Source of the DNA: Robertkochia marina
Lineage (GTDB): Bacteria; Bacteroidota; Bacteroidia; Flavobacteriales; Flavobacteriaceae
Reading direction: 5' to 3'
Length of the DNA: 64,000 bases
Assembly: GCF_004799345.1 (NCBI RefSeq)
Contig: NZ_SSMC01000002.1
Coordinates: forward strand, 1-64,000
A program made the translations under genes and the position numbers. The notes below the pieces were generated by a model. It was given only the letters and a program-made list of their open reading frames with translations. It did no database searches and was not told the DNA's origin. This document shows, piece after piece, positions 43,779 to 52,305 of this stretch. How positions within the stretch are numbered: position 1 is the stretch's first letter; the number at the start of each line of letters is the position of its first letter.

Positions 43779-44846
43779 TTATAATTTATAACGCCAGCCG
43801 AATTTGTCTTCAGCCTTGTTGTATTGAATTTCCATGATCTTATTCTTGATCTGTGAAGCATAAGGGCTGTCAAGCTTAGGCAGCTCCCACTTATCTCCCT
43901 TGTATCCAAAACCAAGGATGGGGGTGATCACCGCTGCGGTACCACTACCAAAGATCTCTTTTAACGAGTCGTTCTCTGCAGCCTCGATGACTTCCTTTAC
44001 TTTTATCGGGCGTACCTCTACTTCGATCCCCATGTCTTTGGCCATGTCAATTACACTTTTTCGGGTTACCCCGTCAAGGATGCAATCACTGATAGGGCAG
44101 GTCACTAACTTGTCATTGATCCTGAAGAAGATATTCATGGTTCCTGCTTCTTCCAGGTATTCATGGGTGTTGGCATCGGTCCAGATCACCTGTTGAAAAC
44201 CTTCTTCCTTAGCCAGATTGGTTGGGTAGAACTGTCCGGCATAATTACCCGCGGCCTTTGCATATCCGAACCCTCCGCTTGCGGCCCGGCTGTAATGATC
44301 GGCGATCTTTACGCGAACCTCTCCTCCGTAGTAGGATTGAGCGGGAGAGCAAATAATGATGAATTTATAGGCATTGGCAGGCGAGGCCATGACCCCCGAT
44401 TGCGTTGCTATAACGAATGGGCGTATATACAGAGAATTTCCGAATCCTTTCTTGATCCAGTCCTTATCAAGGTCTAATAGGGTTTTGAGTCCGTCAAAAA
44501 AATAGGATTCAGGGAATTCCGGCATAGCCAGACGTGCGCAAGACTTGTTGATTCGGTTGAAGTTTTCATCCGGACGAAACAACCAGGTCTCATCGTTATC
44601 ATCTCTGTAGGCTTTCATACCTTCAAAGACGGCCTGACCGTAATGAAATACCCTGGCAGAAGGGTCAAGGGTAAGAGGTTGGTAAGGCTTTACCGTGGGG
44701 TTTTTCCATTCGCCATCTTTAAAATCACATTCGAACATGTGGTCAGTGAACACAGAACCAAAGGTCAGGTTGTTAAAGTCAACCTCATTGATGCGTGTTG
44801 ATGCCGCTTTTTCCACATGGATGTCTTGTATAGTTTCTTTTGTCAT
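43779..44846 (-). CDS. ilvE: branched-chain amino acid aminotransferase
   Basis: IlvE carries out the last step of Leu, Ile and Val synthesis and the first step of their breakdown. The 355-residue fold-type IV enzyme shows YGQAVFEGMKAYR, the PLP-Lys region GGFGYAKAAGNYAGQF, EEAGTMNIFF and GVTRKSVIDMAKDMG, and GSGTAAVITPI. The start at 44846 (MTKETIQD) is chosen because a perfect -7 box lies at 44862-44869, which rules out the upstream in-frame ATG at 44873. Confidence 0.96.
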   Translation of the reverse strand: MTKETIQDIHVEKAASTRINEVDFNNLTFGSVFTDHMFECDFKDGEWKNPTVKPYQPLTLDPSARVFHYGQAVFEGMKAYRDDNDETWLFRPDENFNRINKSCARLAMPEFPESYFFDGLKTLLDLDKDWIKKGFGNSLYIRPFVIATQSGVMASPANAYKFIIICSPAQSYYGGEVRVKIADHYSRAASGGFGYAKAAGNYAGQFYPTNLAKEEGFQQVIWTDANTHEYLEEAGTMNIFFRINDKLVTCPISDCILDGVTRKSVIDMAKDMGIEVEVRPIKVKEVIEAAENDSLKEIFGSGTAAVITPILGFGYKGDKWELPKLDSPYASQIKNKIMEIQYNKAEDKFGWRYKL

Positions 44847-44861
44847 TTTTAGTGGTTTTGG

Positions 44862-44869
44862 CAAAATTA
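44862..44869 (-). promoter_or_regulatory. -7 box of ilvE (TAATTTTG)
   Basis: The minus strand reads TAATTTTG, an exact TAnnTTTG match, 16 bp before the ilvE ATG. Confidence 0.55.
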
Positions 44870-44953
44870 GCAAATAAATAACTGAACAATTGGGGCTGTT
44901 GGGGCTTTTTTCATTTATTTAGCATTCCATAGATTTATTAAATTCAGGTAACT

Positions 44954-45472
44954 ATGAAACACCTTTGGATAGTATTGGCCGGGGTTTTAACGGCAACAGG
45001 ATGTAAACCGGATGGTAAGACCGATAAAGCTGTTGCAGAAGAAACTACATCAGAAGTAGAGGTAGTAACCAATGCTCTCGAATTCGGAGCAGGGGTAAAG
45101 GCTGAGATGGTATTATCGGCAGCCGATATGGCTGAAGCATACAAAAGCATGGGTGTAGACGACACCTTGAGTACCGGGTTCGAAGCTGAGGTGCTTGAAG
45201 TGTGCCAGGTTAAAGGTTGCTGGATGAAGCTCAGCCTGGGTGACGATCGCACTGCCATGGTAAAATTTAAGGATTATGCTTTTTTCATGCCTAAAGACCT
45301 GGCCGGAAAGAAAGTCATTGTAGAAGGGAAGGCCTTTGTAGATCTGATGAGTGTAGAAGATCAGAAACATTTTGCTGAAGACGCCGGAAGTTCACAGGAA
45401 GAGATCGAGGCTATTACCGATCCTAAAAAAACACTTTCTTTTGAGGCCTCCGGGGTGAGAATAATGGAATAA
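44954..45472 (+). CDS. DUF4920 lipoprotein
   Basis: The 172-residue protein has a lipoprotein signal peptide (TATGC, Cys17) and a DUF4920 domain with the hallmark VCQVKGCWMKLSLGDDRTAMVKFKDYAFFMP. The CxxxGCW motif with two conserved Cys could bind metal or form a disulfide; function is unknown. The stop codon is immediately followed by the mnmD start, with no gap, so the two genes are cotranscribed. Confidence 0.88.
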   Translation: MKHLWIVLAGVLTATGCKPDGKTDKAVAEETTSEVEVVTNALEFGAGVKAEMVLSAADMAEAYKSMGVDDTLSTGFEAEVLEVCQVKGCWMKLSLGDDRTAMVKFKDYAFFMPKDLAGKKVIVEGKAFVDLMSVEDQKHFAEDAGSSQEEIEAITDPKKTLSFEASGVRIME

Positions 45473-46153
45473 ATGCAACGAAAGATCATCAAGACTGCCG
45501 ATGGTTCAACCACCATCTACCTGGAAGACTGGGATGAACACTATCATTCCAGGCATGGGGCCATACAGGAAGCTTTTCATGTGTTCATACGCATGGGTTT
45601 AGAGCCGGCCATTGAAAAGTTTAATGGGAATATGCGCATTATGGAGATCGGTTTTGGCACCGGTCTGAATGCCTATATTACCCTTTTGGAGGCTTTAATG
45701 TTAGGACTTAAGATCTCCTATACGGGGGTAGAAGCCTATCCTGTTGAAGCAGAAGAGTGGACAAAGCTCAATTACGGTGAAGAACTACAGGTAGCCCCCG
45801 AATTTGCCGGGTTATTCGAAAAACTGCATCTCACCCCCTGGGAAACTCCGGAAGAACTGGCTCCTGAATTTTCGCTTTTAAAGCGTAAACAATTCTTCCA
45901 GGATATCGATGAGAAAGCTACCACCGACCTGATCTATTTCGATGCGTTTGGAGCGCGGGTCCAGCCTGAACTTTGGGAACAGAATATTTTTCAAAGAATG
46001 TATGATGCATTGGTGCCCGGAGGTATTCTGGTTACCTATGCTGCCAAAGGCAGCGTAAGACGAGCTATGAAGGCTGTAGGGTTTAATGTGGAAAAACTGC
46101 CCGGCCCTCCCGGGAAGCGCGAAATGATGAGGGCTGTTAAACCTGCTGAATGA
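45473..46153 (+). CDS. mnmD: tRNA mnm5s2U34 methyltransferase MnmD
   Basis: MnmD methylates the aminomethyl group of nm5s2U at the wobble position of tRNAs. The 226-residue protein has the family start (TADGSTTIYLEDWDEHYHSRHGAIQEAFHVFI) and the SAM site MEIGFGTGLNAYITL, then DLIYFDAFGARVQPELWEQNIF and GGILVTYAAKGSVRRAMKAVGF. The MnmC1-type domain is not fused to the FAD-dependent MnmC2 domain, as is usual outside gammaproteobacteria. It starts in the TAAATG junction with the DUF4920 gene. Confidence 0.93.
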   Translation: MQRKIIKTADGSTTIYLEDWDEHYHSRHGAIQEAFHVFIRMGLEPAIEKFNGNMRIMEIGFGTGLNAYITLLEALMLGLKISYTGVEAYPVEAEEWTKLNYGEELQVAPEFAGLFEKLHLTPWETPEELAPEFSLLKRKQFFQDIDEKATTDLIYFDAFGARVQPELWEQNIFQRMYDALVPGGILVTYAAKGSVRRAMKAVGFNVEKLPGPPGKREMMRAVKPAE

Positions 46154-46252
46154 AAATAGTTAAATGAAACACTCCTTTTACTGTTAAATCTTCATTAAAC
46201 CGCTGAAACACCCTGTGTTAATTGCGTATTTTTAAAATAAAACTATCAATCA

Positions 46253-47158
46253 ATGCGCTTATTGATAACAGGTGCTACAGGTCTTGTCGGTCGAGCTATC
46301 GTTAAAAAATGCCTGAAGCAGGGAATTTCAGTAAACTATCTAACCACCAGTAAAAATAAGCTTGATGCCATAGAAGGCTGTAAGGGTTTCTACTGGAACC
46401 CATCTAAAAATATTATAGATACCTCTTGCTTTCAGGGGGTAGATGCTATGATAAACCTTGCCGGCAGCAGCATTGCGAAACGCTGGACTACTTCTTACAG
46501 GAAAAAGGTGCTTGAAAGCCGGGTAGATTCTCTGAATACGCTCAGAAGCGGACTTCAGGATGCTGCTGCAAAACCGAATTTTCTCATCAGTGCTTCTGCT
46601 ATTGGGGTGTACCCTTCTTCTTTGACCCATTATTACGAAGAGGATTGCCCTGAAGTGGCAGACACCTTTCTCGGGAAGGTGGTAAACGCCTGGGAAGAGG
46701 CTGCCGATCAATTTGAGTCTTTAGGGGTTGGGGTAGCTAAGATTCGTATCGGATTGGTGCTAAGTGATGAAGAAGGTGCCCTGCCAAAAATGGCTGCACC
46801 GGTCAGGAATTATGCCGGGGCTGCTTTTGGAAGTGGAGAACAATGGCAAAGCTGGATCCATATTAAAGATCTGGCCGATATTTTCTTGTTTGTTTTACAG
46901 CATGAACTCACCGGAGTTTACAATGGTGTTGCCCCGAACCCGGTAACGCAAAATAAACTTATCCAGGTCATCGCCCAAACCCTGAATAAACCACTATGGT
47001 TGCCTAATATTCCGGAATTTGTGATAACGGCCCTGTTAGGAGAAATGAGCTCTATTTTACTGGAAAGTCAGCGGGTGAGCGCGAAGAAACTGGAAGCGGG
47101 TGGATTTAGTTTTAAGTATCCGAACCTGATGCCGGCCCTGACAAATCTGCTTATATAA
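46253..47158 (+). CDS. TIGR01777-family SDR protein
   Basis: This 301-residue extended short-chain dehydrogenase-like protein has the NAD(P) motif ITGATGLVGRAIVKKCL at the N-terminus. Family signatures follow: FYWNPSKNIID, VDAMINLAGSSIAKRWTTSYRKKVLESRV, SASAIGVYPSS, VAKIRIGLVLSDEEGALPKM and GSGEQWQSWIHIKDLADIF. The C-terminal DUF1731 segment ends SAKKLEAGGFSFKYPNL. YfcH-type proteins have no established reaction. Confidence 0.92.
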   Translation: MRLLITGATGLVGRAIVKKCLKQGISVNYLTTSKNKLDAIEGCKGFYWNPSKNIIDTSCFQGVDAMINLAGSSIAKRWTTSYRKKVLESRVDSLNTLRSGLQDAAAKPNFLISASAIGVYPSSLTHYYEEDCPEVADTFLGKVVNAWEEAADQFESLGVGVAKIRIGLVLSDEEGALPKMAAPVRNYAGAAFGSGEQWQSWIHIKDLADIFLFVLQHELTGVYNGVAPNPVTQNKLIQVIAQTLNKPLWLPNIPEFVITALLGEMSSILLESQRVSAKKLEAGGFSFKYPNLMPALTNLLI

Positions 47159-47161
47159 AAA

Positions 47162-47189
47162 AAGGCCGGTATTTTGAAATACCGACCTT
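47162..47189. terminator. terminator between the TIGR01777 gene and the YceI gene
   Basis: AAGGCCGGTATTT and AAATACCGACCTT pair with one mismatch around a TGA loop. The T run is weak. Confidence 0.6.
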
Positions 47190-47213
47190 GTATAAAAAAG
47201 TTCTTGCTCGTGA

Positions 47214-47888
47214 TTAAGCCTTGTTGGCTGCAACCTTAATGCTCAACTCGATCTCATCATTGATGAACTTATCTCCCAGATCATCAAAAATTGATTTAGA
47301 TCCGTAGTTTACATTCCACTGCGTACGGTCAATATTAAAGGCTTCACTGCTTACTTCGATCATGTCGCCGTTGTTCTGCATTTGAACAGGGAAACTAATA
47401 TTCTTGGTGATTCCTTTAATGGTCAGGTTTCCTTCCATCATAGTTTTTTCACCTTCAGTTTTAACCCCTGTTACCTCAAAAGTAGCTGTCGGGAATTCTT
47501 CTACGTTAAAGAAATGGTCTTGCTTTTCTTCAACAGTTCCTTTCAGGTGTGCTTCCAGGTCTTCTTTACCATCTCCGGCTTCCAGGTCGGTTACGGTAAT
47601 GGTATTCATGTCAATGGTAAACTCACCACCAACGATCTCATCTCCGCTCATCTGGAAGTTTCCTTCTGAAATAGATAAGGTTCCGGTATGTGTACCTGTT
47701 GGTTTGAACCCTTTCCATTCAATGACACTGTTGGCAGGGTCTGCGCTGTATGTTACAGCAGCTGCATCGGCTACCTCCTCAATGGCTACAGCCTCTTCAG
47801 CGGCAGCTTGATTTTTAGGTTCCGATTTACAAGATGCCAAAACGGCAACAGCAGCAATGGCTGTAATTTTTACGAAATTCTTTTTCAT
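47214..47888 (-). CDS. YceI-domain lipoprotein
   Basis: The 224-residue protein has a lipoprotein signal peptide (LASC, Cys20), an Ala/Glu-rich linker and a YceI domain: VTYSADPANSVIEWKGFKPTGTHTGTLSISEGNF, GGEFTIDMNTITVTDLE, HLKGTVEEKQDHFFNVEEFPTATFEVTGVK and NIDRTQWNVNYGSKSIF. YceI proteins are lipocalin-like and bind isoprenoid chains such as polyprenyl quinones. A -7 box lies about 30 bp upstream. Confidence 0.94.
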   Translation of the reverse strand: MKKNFVKITAIAAVAVLASCKSEPKNQAAAEEAVAIEEVADAAAVTYSADPANSVIEWKGFKPTGTHTGTLSISEGNFQMSGDEIVGGEFTIDMNTITVTDLEAGDGKEDLEAHLKGTVEEKQDHFFNVEEFPTATFEVTGVKTEGEKTMMEGNLTIKGITKNISFPVQMQNNGDMIEVSSEAFNIDRTQWNVNYGSKSIFDDLGDKFINDEIELSIKVAANKA

Positions 47889-47917
47889 GATTGAAATTGT
47901 GTTTTTTGTTAGTGCAT

Positions 47918-47925
47918 CAAAAATA
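47918..47925 (-). promoter_or_regulatory. -7 box of the YceI gene (TATTTTTG)
   Basis: The minus strand reads TATTTTTG, an exact TAnnTTTG match, 30 bp before the ATG at 47888. Confidence 0.5.
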
Positions 47926-47980
47926 GAAAGATTGGCGGTGGATGAGTATTAATAATTTATTAAATAATTAAGATGACATT

Positions 47981-48012
47981 TTGACATTTTAGAGGAAATG
48001 GCAGTACTTTTG
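47981..48012 (+). promoter_or_regulatory. promoter of the grpE-dnaJ operon
   Basis: The -7 box TACTTTTG (48005-48012) has a TTG (47981-47983) 21 nt upstream, the best -33/-7 pair in the window. It lies 37 bp before the grpE ATG and rules out the in-frame ATG at 47998. Confidence 0.6.
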
Positions 48013-48048
48013 CCGTTTGAAATTGAGGTAAAATTTTCATCATTGAAT

Positions 48049-48600
48049 ATGGCAAATAAAGAAAAGGATACAAAAGAGATGGAAGCTCAACAGAGCGAGA
48101 ACCAGGTTCAGGAAGAAGCGCAGCAGGAAGAACAAAAGGAAGAGCGTTCAGAACAGGAACTGCTTGCTGAAGAACTGGGGAAGGAAAAAGACAAATTTCT
48201 GCGCTTATTCGCAGAGTTTGAAAATTATAAAAGAAGAACTTCTAAAGAGCGTGTAGAGCTGTTTAAAACTGCAGGGCAGGATATTATGGTGGCCATGCTT
48301 CCTATTTTGGATGATTTTGACCGCGCCATGGCTGAACTGGTAAAGAGCAGTGATGAAGGCGTTCTTAAAGGGGTAGAGCTTATCCACAATAAGTTCAGAG
48401 ACACCTTGAACGGAAAAGGACTATCCCAGATCGAAGTAAACCAGGGAGATGCGTTTGATGCTGAGGTACATGAGGCTATAACCCAGATCCCGGCACCTTC
48501 TGAGGACCTGAAAGGCAAGATCATTGATGTGGTTGAAAAAGGTTATAAGCTAGGTGACCGGATCATTCGCCACCCAAAGGTAGTTGTAGGACAGGCCTGA
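48049..48600 (+). CDS. grpE: nucleotide exchange factor GrpE
   Basis: GrpE releases ADP from DnaK. The 183-residue protein has a long N-terminal coiled coil rich in Glu and Gln (MEAQQSENQVQEEAQQEEQKEE), then the conserved helix RLFAEFENYKRRTSKER and a C-terminal beta domain (GDAFDAEVHEAITQIP, VEKGYKLGDRIIRHPKVVVGQ). The start at 48049 is set by the promoter at 47981-48012. dnaJ follows after 89 bp. Confidence 0.96.
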   Translation: MANKEKDTKEMEAQQSENQVQEEAQQEEQKEERSEQELLAEELGKEKDKFLRLFAEFENYKRRTSKERVELFKTAGQDIMVAMLPILDDFDRAMAELVKSSDEGVLKGVELIHNKFRDTLNGKGLSQIEVNQGDAFDAEVHEAITQIPAPSEDLKGKIIDVVEKGYKLGDRIIRHPKVVVGQA

Positions 48601-48689
48601 TCTGTACTGTAACGGGGTAATATCCCGGCTATGGTAAATTATCTTATGAATACATCCGGCAGTGGCCGGGTCCCAAATTCCAGAGTTTG

Positions 48690-49814
48690 ATGAAACAGGA
48701 TTATTACGAAATATTAGGAGTTGATAAAGGTGCCAGTACGGCGGAGATAAAAAAGGCTTATCGTAAAATGGCCATTAAGTATCATCCGGATAAGAACCCC
48801 GGGGATACGGAAGCCGAAAATATGTTCAAAAAAGCGGCAGAGGCTTATGAGGTATTGAGCAACGCGGATAAGCGAGCCAAATATGATCAGTTTGGCCATT
48901 CAGCCTTTGACGGCTCCGGAGGCTTCGGTGGTGGCAACATGAACATGGATGATATCTTCAGCCAGTTCGGCGATATTTTCGGCAGTGCATTCGGCGGTGG
49001 CGGATTTGGCGGCGGATTCGGTGGCGGATTCGGCGGAGGTCGTGGCCGTGTAAAAGGAGGTAACCTGAGAATTCGTGTGAAGCTAACGCTGGAAGAAGTA
49101 GCCCTGGGCGTTGAAAAAAAGGTGAAAGTACGTCGTAAGATACAGGCAGATGGGGTTACTTATAAGACCTGTTCTACATGTAACGGTACCGGGCAGGTAA
49201 CACGAATTACCAATACCATTCTGGGACGTATGCAAACAGCATCTACCTGTAATACCTGTTCAGGAGCAGGACAGATGATCGATAAAAAACCCGGAAATGC
49301 TGACCCTCAGGGAATGGTGATCAAAGAAGAAACGGTAGCCATCAAAATACCTGCCGGGGTTGTTGACGGCATGCAGCTGAAAGTTTCAGGAAAGGGAAAT
49401 GAAGCCCCAGGAAACGGAATTCCCGGAGACCTGATCGTGGCTATCGAAGAGAAAGAACATGAAAGCCTGAAGCGTGAGGGCGATAACCTTCATTTTGACC
49501 TCTATATTAATATCGCCGAGGCGGTGCTGGGAACTTCCAAAGAGATCGACACCGTGAACGGTAAAGTGCGTATAAAACTTGAGGAGGGTATTCAGTCAGG
49601 GAAGATCCTTAGATTAAGAGGTAAAGGGGTGCCAAGCATTAACGGTTATGGCAGCGGAGACCTGCTGGTACATGTGAATGTATGGACGCCAAAAACCTTG
49701 AATAAAGAGCAAAAAGAATTTTTTGAAAAGATGGTTGATGATGAAAATTTCATTCCAAAACCTGAGAAAAGTGAGAAATCCTTCTTCGAGAAAGTGAAGG
49801 ATATGTTCTCCTAA
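48690..49814 (+). CDS. dnaJ: chaperone DnaJ with a reduced zinc domain
   Basis: DnaJ delivers clients to DnaK and stimulates its ATPase. The 374-residue protein has a J domain (1-70; HPD at 32-34), a long Gly/Phe stretch built from repeated GGGFGGGF units (about 76-120), a Cys-rich domain and the two C-terminal substrate domains. Only two of the usual four CxxCxGxG motifs are present: 161-168 and 187-194. By spacing they are motifs II and III, so zinc centre 2 is kept and centre 1 is lost; the expected motif IV position reads PGNADPQG. The ATG at 48690 is used; the frame also has a TTG one codon earlier. Confidence 0.96.
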   Translation: MKQDYYEILGVDKGASTAEIKKAYRKMAIKYHPDKNPGDTEAENMFKKAAEAYEVLSNADKRAKYDQFGHSAFDGSGGFGGGNMNMDDIFSQFGDIFGSAFGGGGFGGGFGGGFGGGRGRVKGGNLRIRVKLTLEEVALGVEKKVKVRRKIQADGVTYKTCSTCNGTGQVTRITNTILGRMQTASTCNTCSGAGQMIDKKPGNADPQGMVIKEETVAIKIPAGVVDGMQLKVSGKGNEAPGNGIPGDLIVAIEEKEHESLKREGDNLHFDLYINIAEAVLGTSKEIDTVNGKVRIKLEEGIQSGKILRLRGKGVPSINGYGSGDLLVHVNVWTPKTLNKEQKEFFEKMVDDENFIPKPEKSEKSFFEKVKDMFS

Positions 49815-49842
49815 TTTAACTTTTTAGTGTTTTAAAAAAAAC

Positions 49843-49850
49843 TATCTTTG
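49843..49850 (+). promoter_or_regulatory. -7 box of a short unit (TATCTTTG)
   Basis: An exact TAnnTTTG match 28 bp after the dnaJ stop and 5 bp before a 19-codon frame. Confidence 0.4.
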
Positions 49851-49855
49851 TAATA

Positions 49856-49915
49856 ATGCTAGGTCTAACTAGCGTTAATTTTTTCTTTTTCATAGCAATT
49901 TTTTCCCATCCTTGA
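49856..49915 (+). CDS. putative 19-residue peptide in a short transcription unit
   Basis: The frame reads MLGLTSVNFFFFIAIFSHP and stops at TGA inside the loop of the following terminator. The 5' arm of that terminator (49905-49913) overlaps the last codons. It has a -7 box before it, and the downstream ABC gene has its own. The unit of about 80 nt could therefore encode a small RNA, a hydrophobic micropeptide, or just the dnaJ terminator region. Confidence 0.3.
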   Translation: MLGLTSVNFFFFIAIFSHP

Positions 49916-49938
49916 TCCATATTAAGGGTGGGTTTTTC
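49905..49938 (+). terminator. terminator after dnaJ and the short unit
   Basis: CCCATCCTT (49905-49913) pairs with AAGGGTGGG (49924-49932), with one G-T pair, followed by a T run. Confidence 0.8.
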
Positions 49939-49996
49939 TTTTTAATCCCCGGGTTATTATTCTTCATTCTTCCCGAATCGTGAGCCTTGCTTTTTA

Positions 49997-50004
49997 TATC
50001 TTTG
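49997..50004 (+). promoter_or_regulatory. -7 box of the ABC transporter genes (TATCTTTG)
   Basis: An exact TAnnTTTG match 19 bp before the ATG at 50023; it excludes the in-frame TTG at 49987. Confidence 0.55.
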
Positions 50005-50022
50005 AGAAAAAGCACATTTATC

Positions 50023-50973
50023 ATGACCGATTTGCTGGTAGCGGAGAACCTCTGTAAATGGTATGGAGATTATCTCGCCCTTGACCAGGTTAGCCTGACT
50101 ATTCCCAAAGGCAGTATTTTTGGGTTACTCGGACCCAACGGTGCCGGAAAAACCACTTTGATACGTATTATCAATCAGATCACCCACCCCGATGAGGGCA
50201 GGGTTCTTTTTAATGGTACCCCTCTTAACAGGAATCATATAAAGAACATTGGTTACCTGCCGGAGGAACGAGGGTTGTATAAATCGATGAAGGTAGGAGA
50301 ACAGGCCCTGTACCTTTCTCAGCTAAAAGGATTAAGCCACCAGGATGCCAAAGTAAGACTTCAATACTGGTTCGATAAGTTTGGTATCAGCGAATGGTGG
50401 GGAAAAAAAGTACAGGAACTCTCTAAGGGAATGGCACAAAAGGTTCAGTTTATCGTCACCGTTTTGCATGAACCCGAACTTTTGATATTTGACGAACCCT
50501 TTAGCGGATTTGATCCTATCAACGCCAATATTATTAAAGATGAGATATTAAAACTCCGGGATAAGGGGGCAACAGTAATATTCTCAACCCATAGAATGGA
50601 ATCGGTAGAGGAGATGTGTGATCATATTGCATTGCTTCACAATTCCAAAAAGATACTGGATGGTAAATTAAGTGCCATCAAACAAGCCTATAAAAGCAAT
50701 ACCTATGAAATAGGACTAAAGCATCAGCAACCTGAAGGGTTGAAAACAGAGTTAGCAGGCTTGCTCACCTCTGAAGCAGTAAGCTTTCAGGTTTTTGAAG
50801 AGGAGTTAAAGCTCAGGGTAGCCCTGAAGAATGGCTTAGGCAGCAGGGAGCTTCTTGCAGCGCTTAACGAGCGTGCAGAATTGGTTTATTTCAAGGAGGT
50901 AATACCCAGCGCCAACGATATTTTTATTCAAAAAGTGAATGAGCAAAGAAAGGAGGAGCATGGACAAGCTTAA
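50023..50973 (+). CDS. natA: ABC transporter ATPase, NatA type
   Basis: The 316-residue ATPase has Walker A GPNGAGKTTLIR, the Q-loop before YLPEERGLYKSMKV, signature LSKGMAQKVQFI, Walker B LLIFDEPFSGFDP and H-loop STHRME. The YLPEERGLY segment is typical of the NatA/YhaQ group that works with an ABC-2 permease in export of Na+ or drugs. A C-terminal domain (about 230-316) follows the nucleotide-binding domain. It overlaps the permease gene by 14 bp. Confidence 0.9.
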   Translation: MTDLLVAENLCKWYGDYLALDQVSLTIPKGSIFGLLGPNGAGKTTLIRIINQITHPDEGRVLFNGTPLNRNHIKNIGYLPEERGLYKSMKVGEQALYLSQLKGLSHQDAKVRLQYWFDKFGISEWWGKKVQELSKGMAQKVQFIVTVLHEPELLIFDEPFSGFDPINANIIKDEILKLRDKGATVIFSTHRMESVEEMCDHIALLHNSKKILDGKLSAIKQAYKSNTYEIGLKHQQPEGLKTELAGLLTSEAVSFQVFEEELKLRVALKNGLGSRELLAALNERAELVYFKEVIPSANDIFIQKVNEQRKEEHGQA

Positions 50974-52300
50974 ACTGATCATAAAGAGAGAGTACCTTGC
51001 CAAGGTCAGGAACAAGTCGTTCATTGTTATGACCGTTCTGAGTCCGCTGCTTATCGTAGGAATGATCGCCGTGGTGGTTTTTCTGACGCGTATGAACAGC
51101 GACCAGAAAAGGGTGATCGCCATCCTTGATGAAAGCCCGTATTTTGGCAATCAGTTCATCACAGGGCCTGAACTGTCTTTTCTTGATCTGGTTGATCTCG
51201 ACCTGGAAACGGCAAAAGACTCGGTGGCTTCGATGGGATATTACGGGTTGCTTCATATTCCGGATGGAAAAGATATTACTGATATTACCGAAAAGATCCG
51301 GTTTTACTCCAAGAGCTCACCCTCAATGACGGTTACAGGAATGCTTGAGTCGCGGATAGGCAAGCGAATCCGGGAAGAAAAACTTGAAGCATTAGGGGTG
51401 TCTCAGCAAAAGGTGCAGGAATTGGCCTCTAATTTCGAAATGCGAACAGCGACCTTCAGCGGAGAGCGAAGTGTTAAAGGAGTTAATGAGCTTAAGGCCG
51501 CTATAGGCGGGGCTTTTGGCTACCTTATTATGATGTTCATCATAATATACGGGGCTTTTGTAATGCGCAGTGTCATCGAAGAAAAAACCAGTCGTATTAT
51601 CGAGGTGATCATCTCTTCAGTGAAACCTTTTCAATTAATGCTGGGTAAGATCATCGGAACCTCCCTGGCCGGTATTACGCAATTCGTGATCTGGATCTTC
51701 TCTGCTTCCCTGCTCGGAGTGGTGGTTTTCTCATTAATGGGTATTCAATGGAATGAGTTGAACTCGAGAACCAATCTGCCTCCGGAAACGATGGATACTA
51801 TTAACCAAGCCGCAGCATCTAACGAGATCGTTCAGATCTACATGACCGAACTGTTTAAAATACCCTGGTTCACGCTTTTTATTTCTTTTATTATCTACTT
51901 CGTGCTGGGCTATCTCATTTACAGTTCTATTTATGCGGCTATAGGCGCAGCCGTTGATAATGAAACCGATACCCAGCAATTCATGCTGCCGGTGATCATG
52001 CCGCTCATGCTGGCCATCTATGTAGGATTCTTTTCTGTATTTGACAATCCCCATGGCCCTATTGCGGTCGGGTTTTCGCTGTTTCCGTTAACCAGCCCCA
52101 TCGTTATGTTGATGCGTCTTCCCGCAGGGGTAGGAGCAGATGGAGTGCCCTGGTGGCAGTTAATAACTTCCATCTTTTTATTAATGCTTACTTTTATAGG
52201 CATCGTTTGGTTCGCTGCTAAGATCTACCGCGTGGGTATTCTTATGTACGGAAAAAAACCTACTTACAAAGAGCTCTATAAATGGCTTAAATACAATTAA
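50960..52300 (+). CDS. natB: ABC-2 type permease, NatB type
   Basis: The 446-residue partner of the upstream ATPase has one membrane helix near the N-terminus (KSFIVMTVLSPLLIVGMIAVVVFL), a large extracytoplasmic domain (about 45-185) and five more helices beginning FGYLIMMFIIIYGAFVMRSVIEEKTSRIIEVIISSVKP, the ABC-2 signature region. The start at 50960 (MDKLKLII) is preceded by AGGAGG at 50951, one of the few Shine-Dalgarno-like sequences in the window. mscS follows after 5 bp. Confidence 0.9.
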   Translation: MDKLKLIIKREYLAKVRNKSFIVMTVLSPLLIVGMIAVVVFLTRMNSDQKRVIAILDESPYFGNQFITGPELSFLDLVDLDLETAKDSVASMGYYGLLHIPDGKDITDITEKIRFYSKSSPSMTVTGMLESRIGKRIREEKLEALGVSQQKVQELASNFEMRTATFSGERSVKGVNELKAAIGGAFGYLIMMFIIIYGAFVMRSVIEEKTSRIIEVIISSVKPFQLMLGKIIGTSLAGITQFVIWIFSASLLGVVVFSLMGIQWNELNSRTNLPPETMDTINQAAASNEIVQIYMTELFKIPWFTLFISFIIYFVLGYLIYSSIYAAIGAAVDNETDTQQFMLPVIMPLMLAIYVGFFSVFDNPHGPIAVGFSLFPLTSPIVMLMRLPAGVGADGVPWWQLITSIFLLMLTFIGIVWFAAKIYRVGILMYGKKPTYKELYKWLKYN

Positions 52301-52305
52301 TTGCT

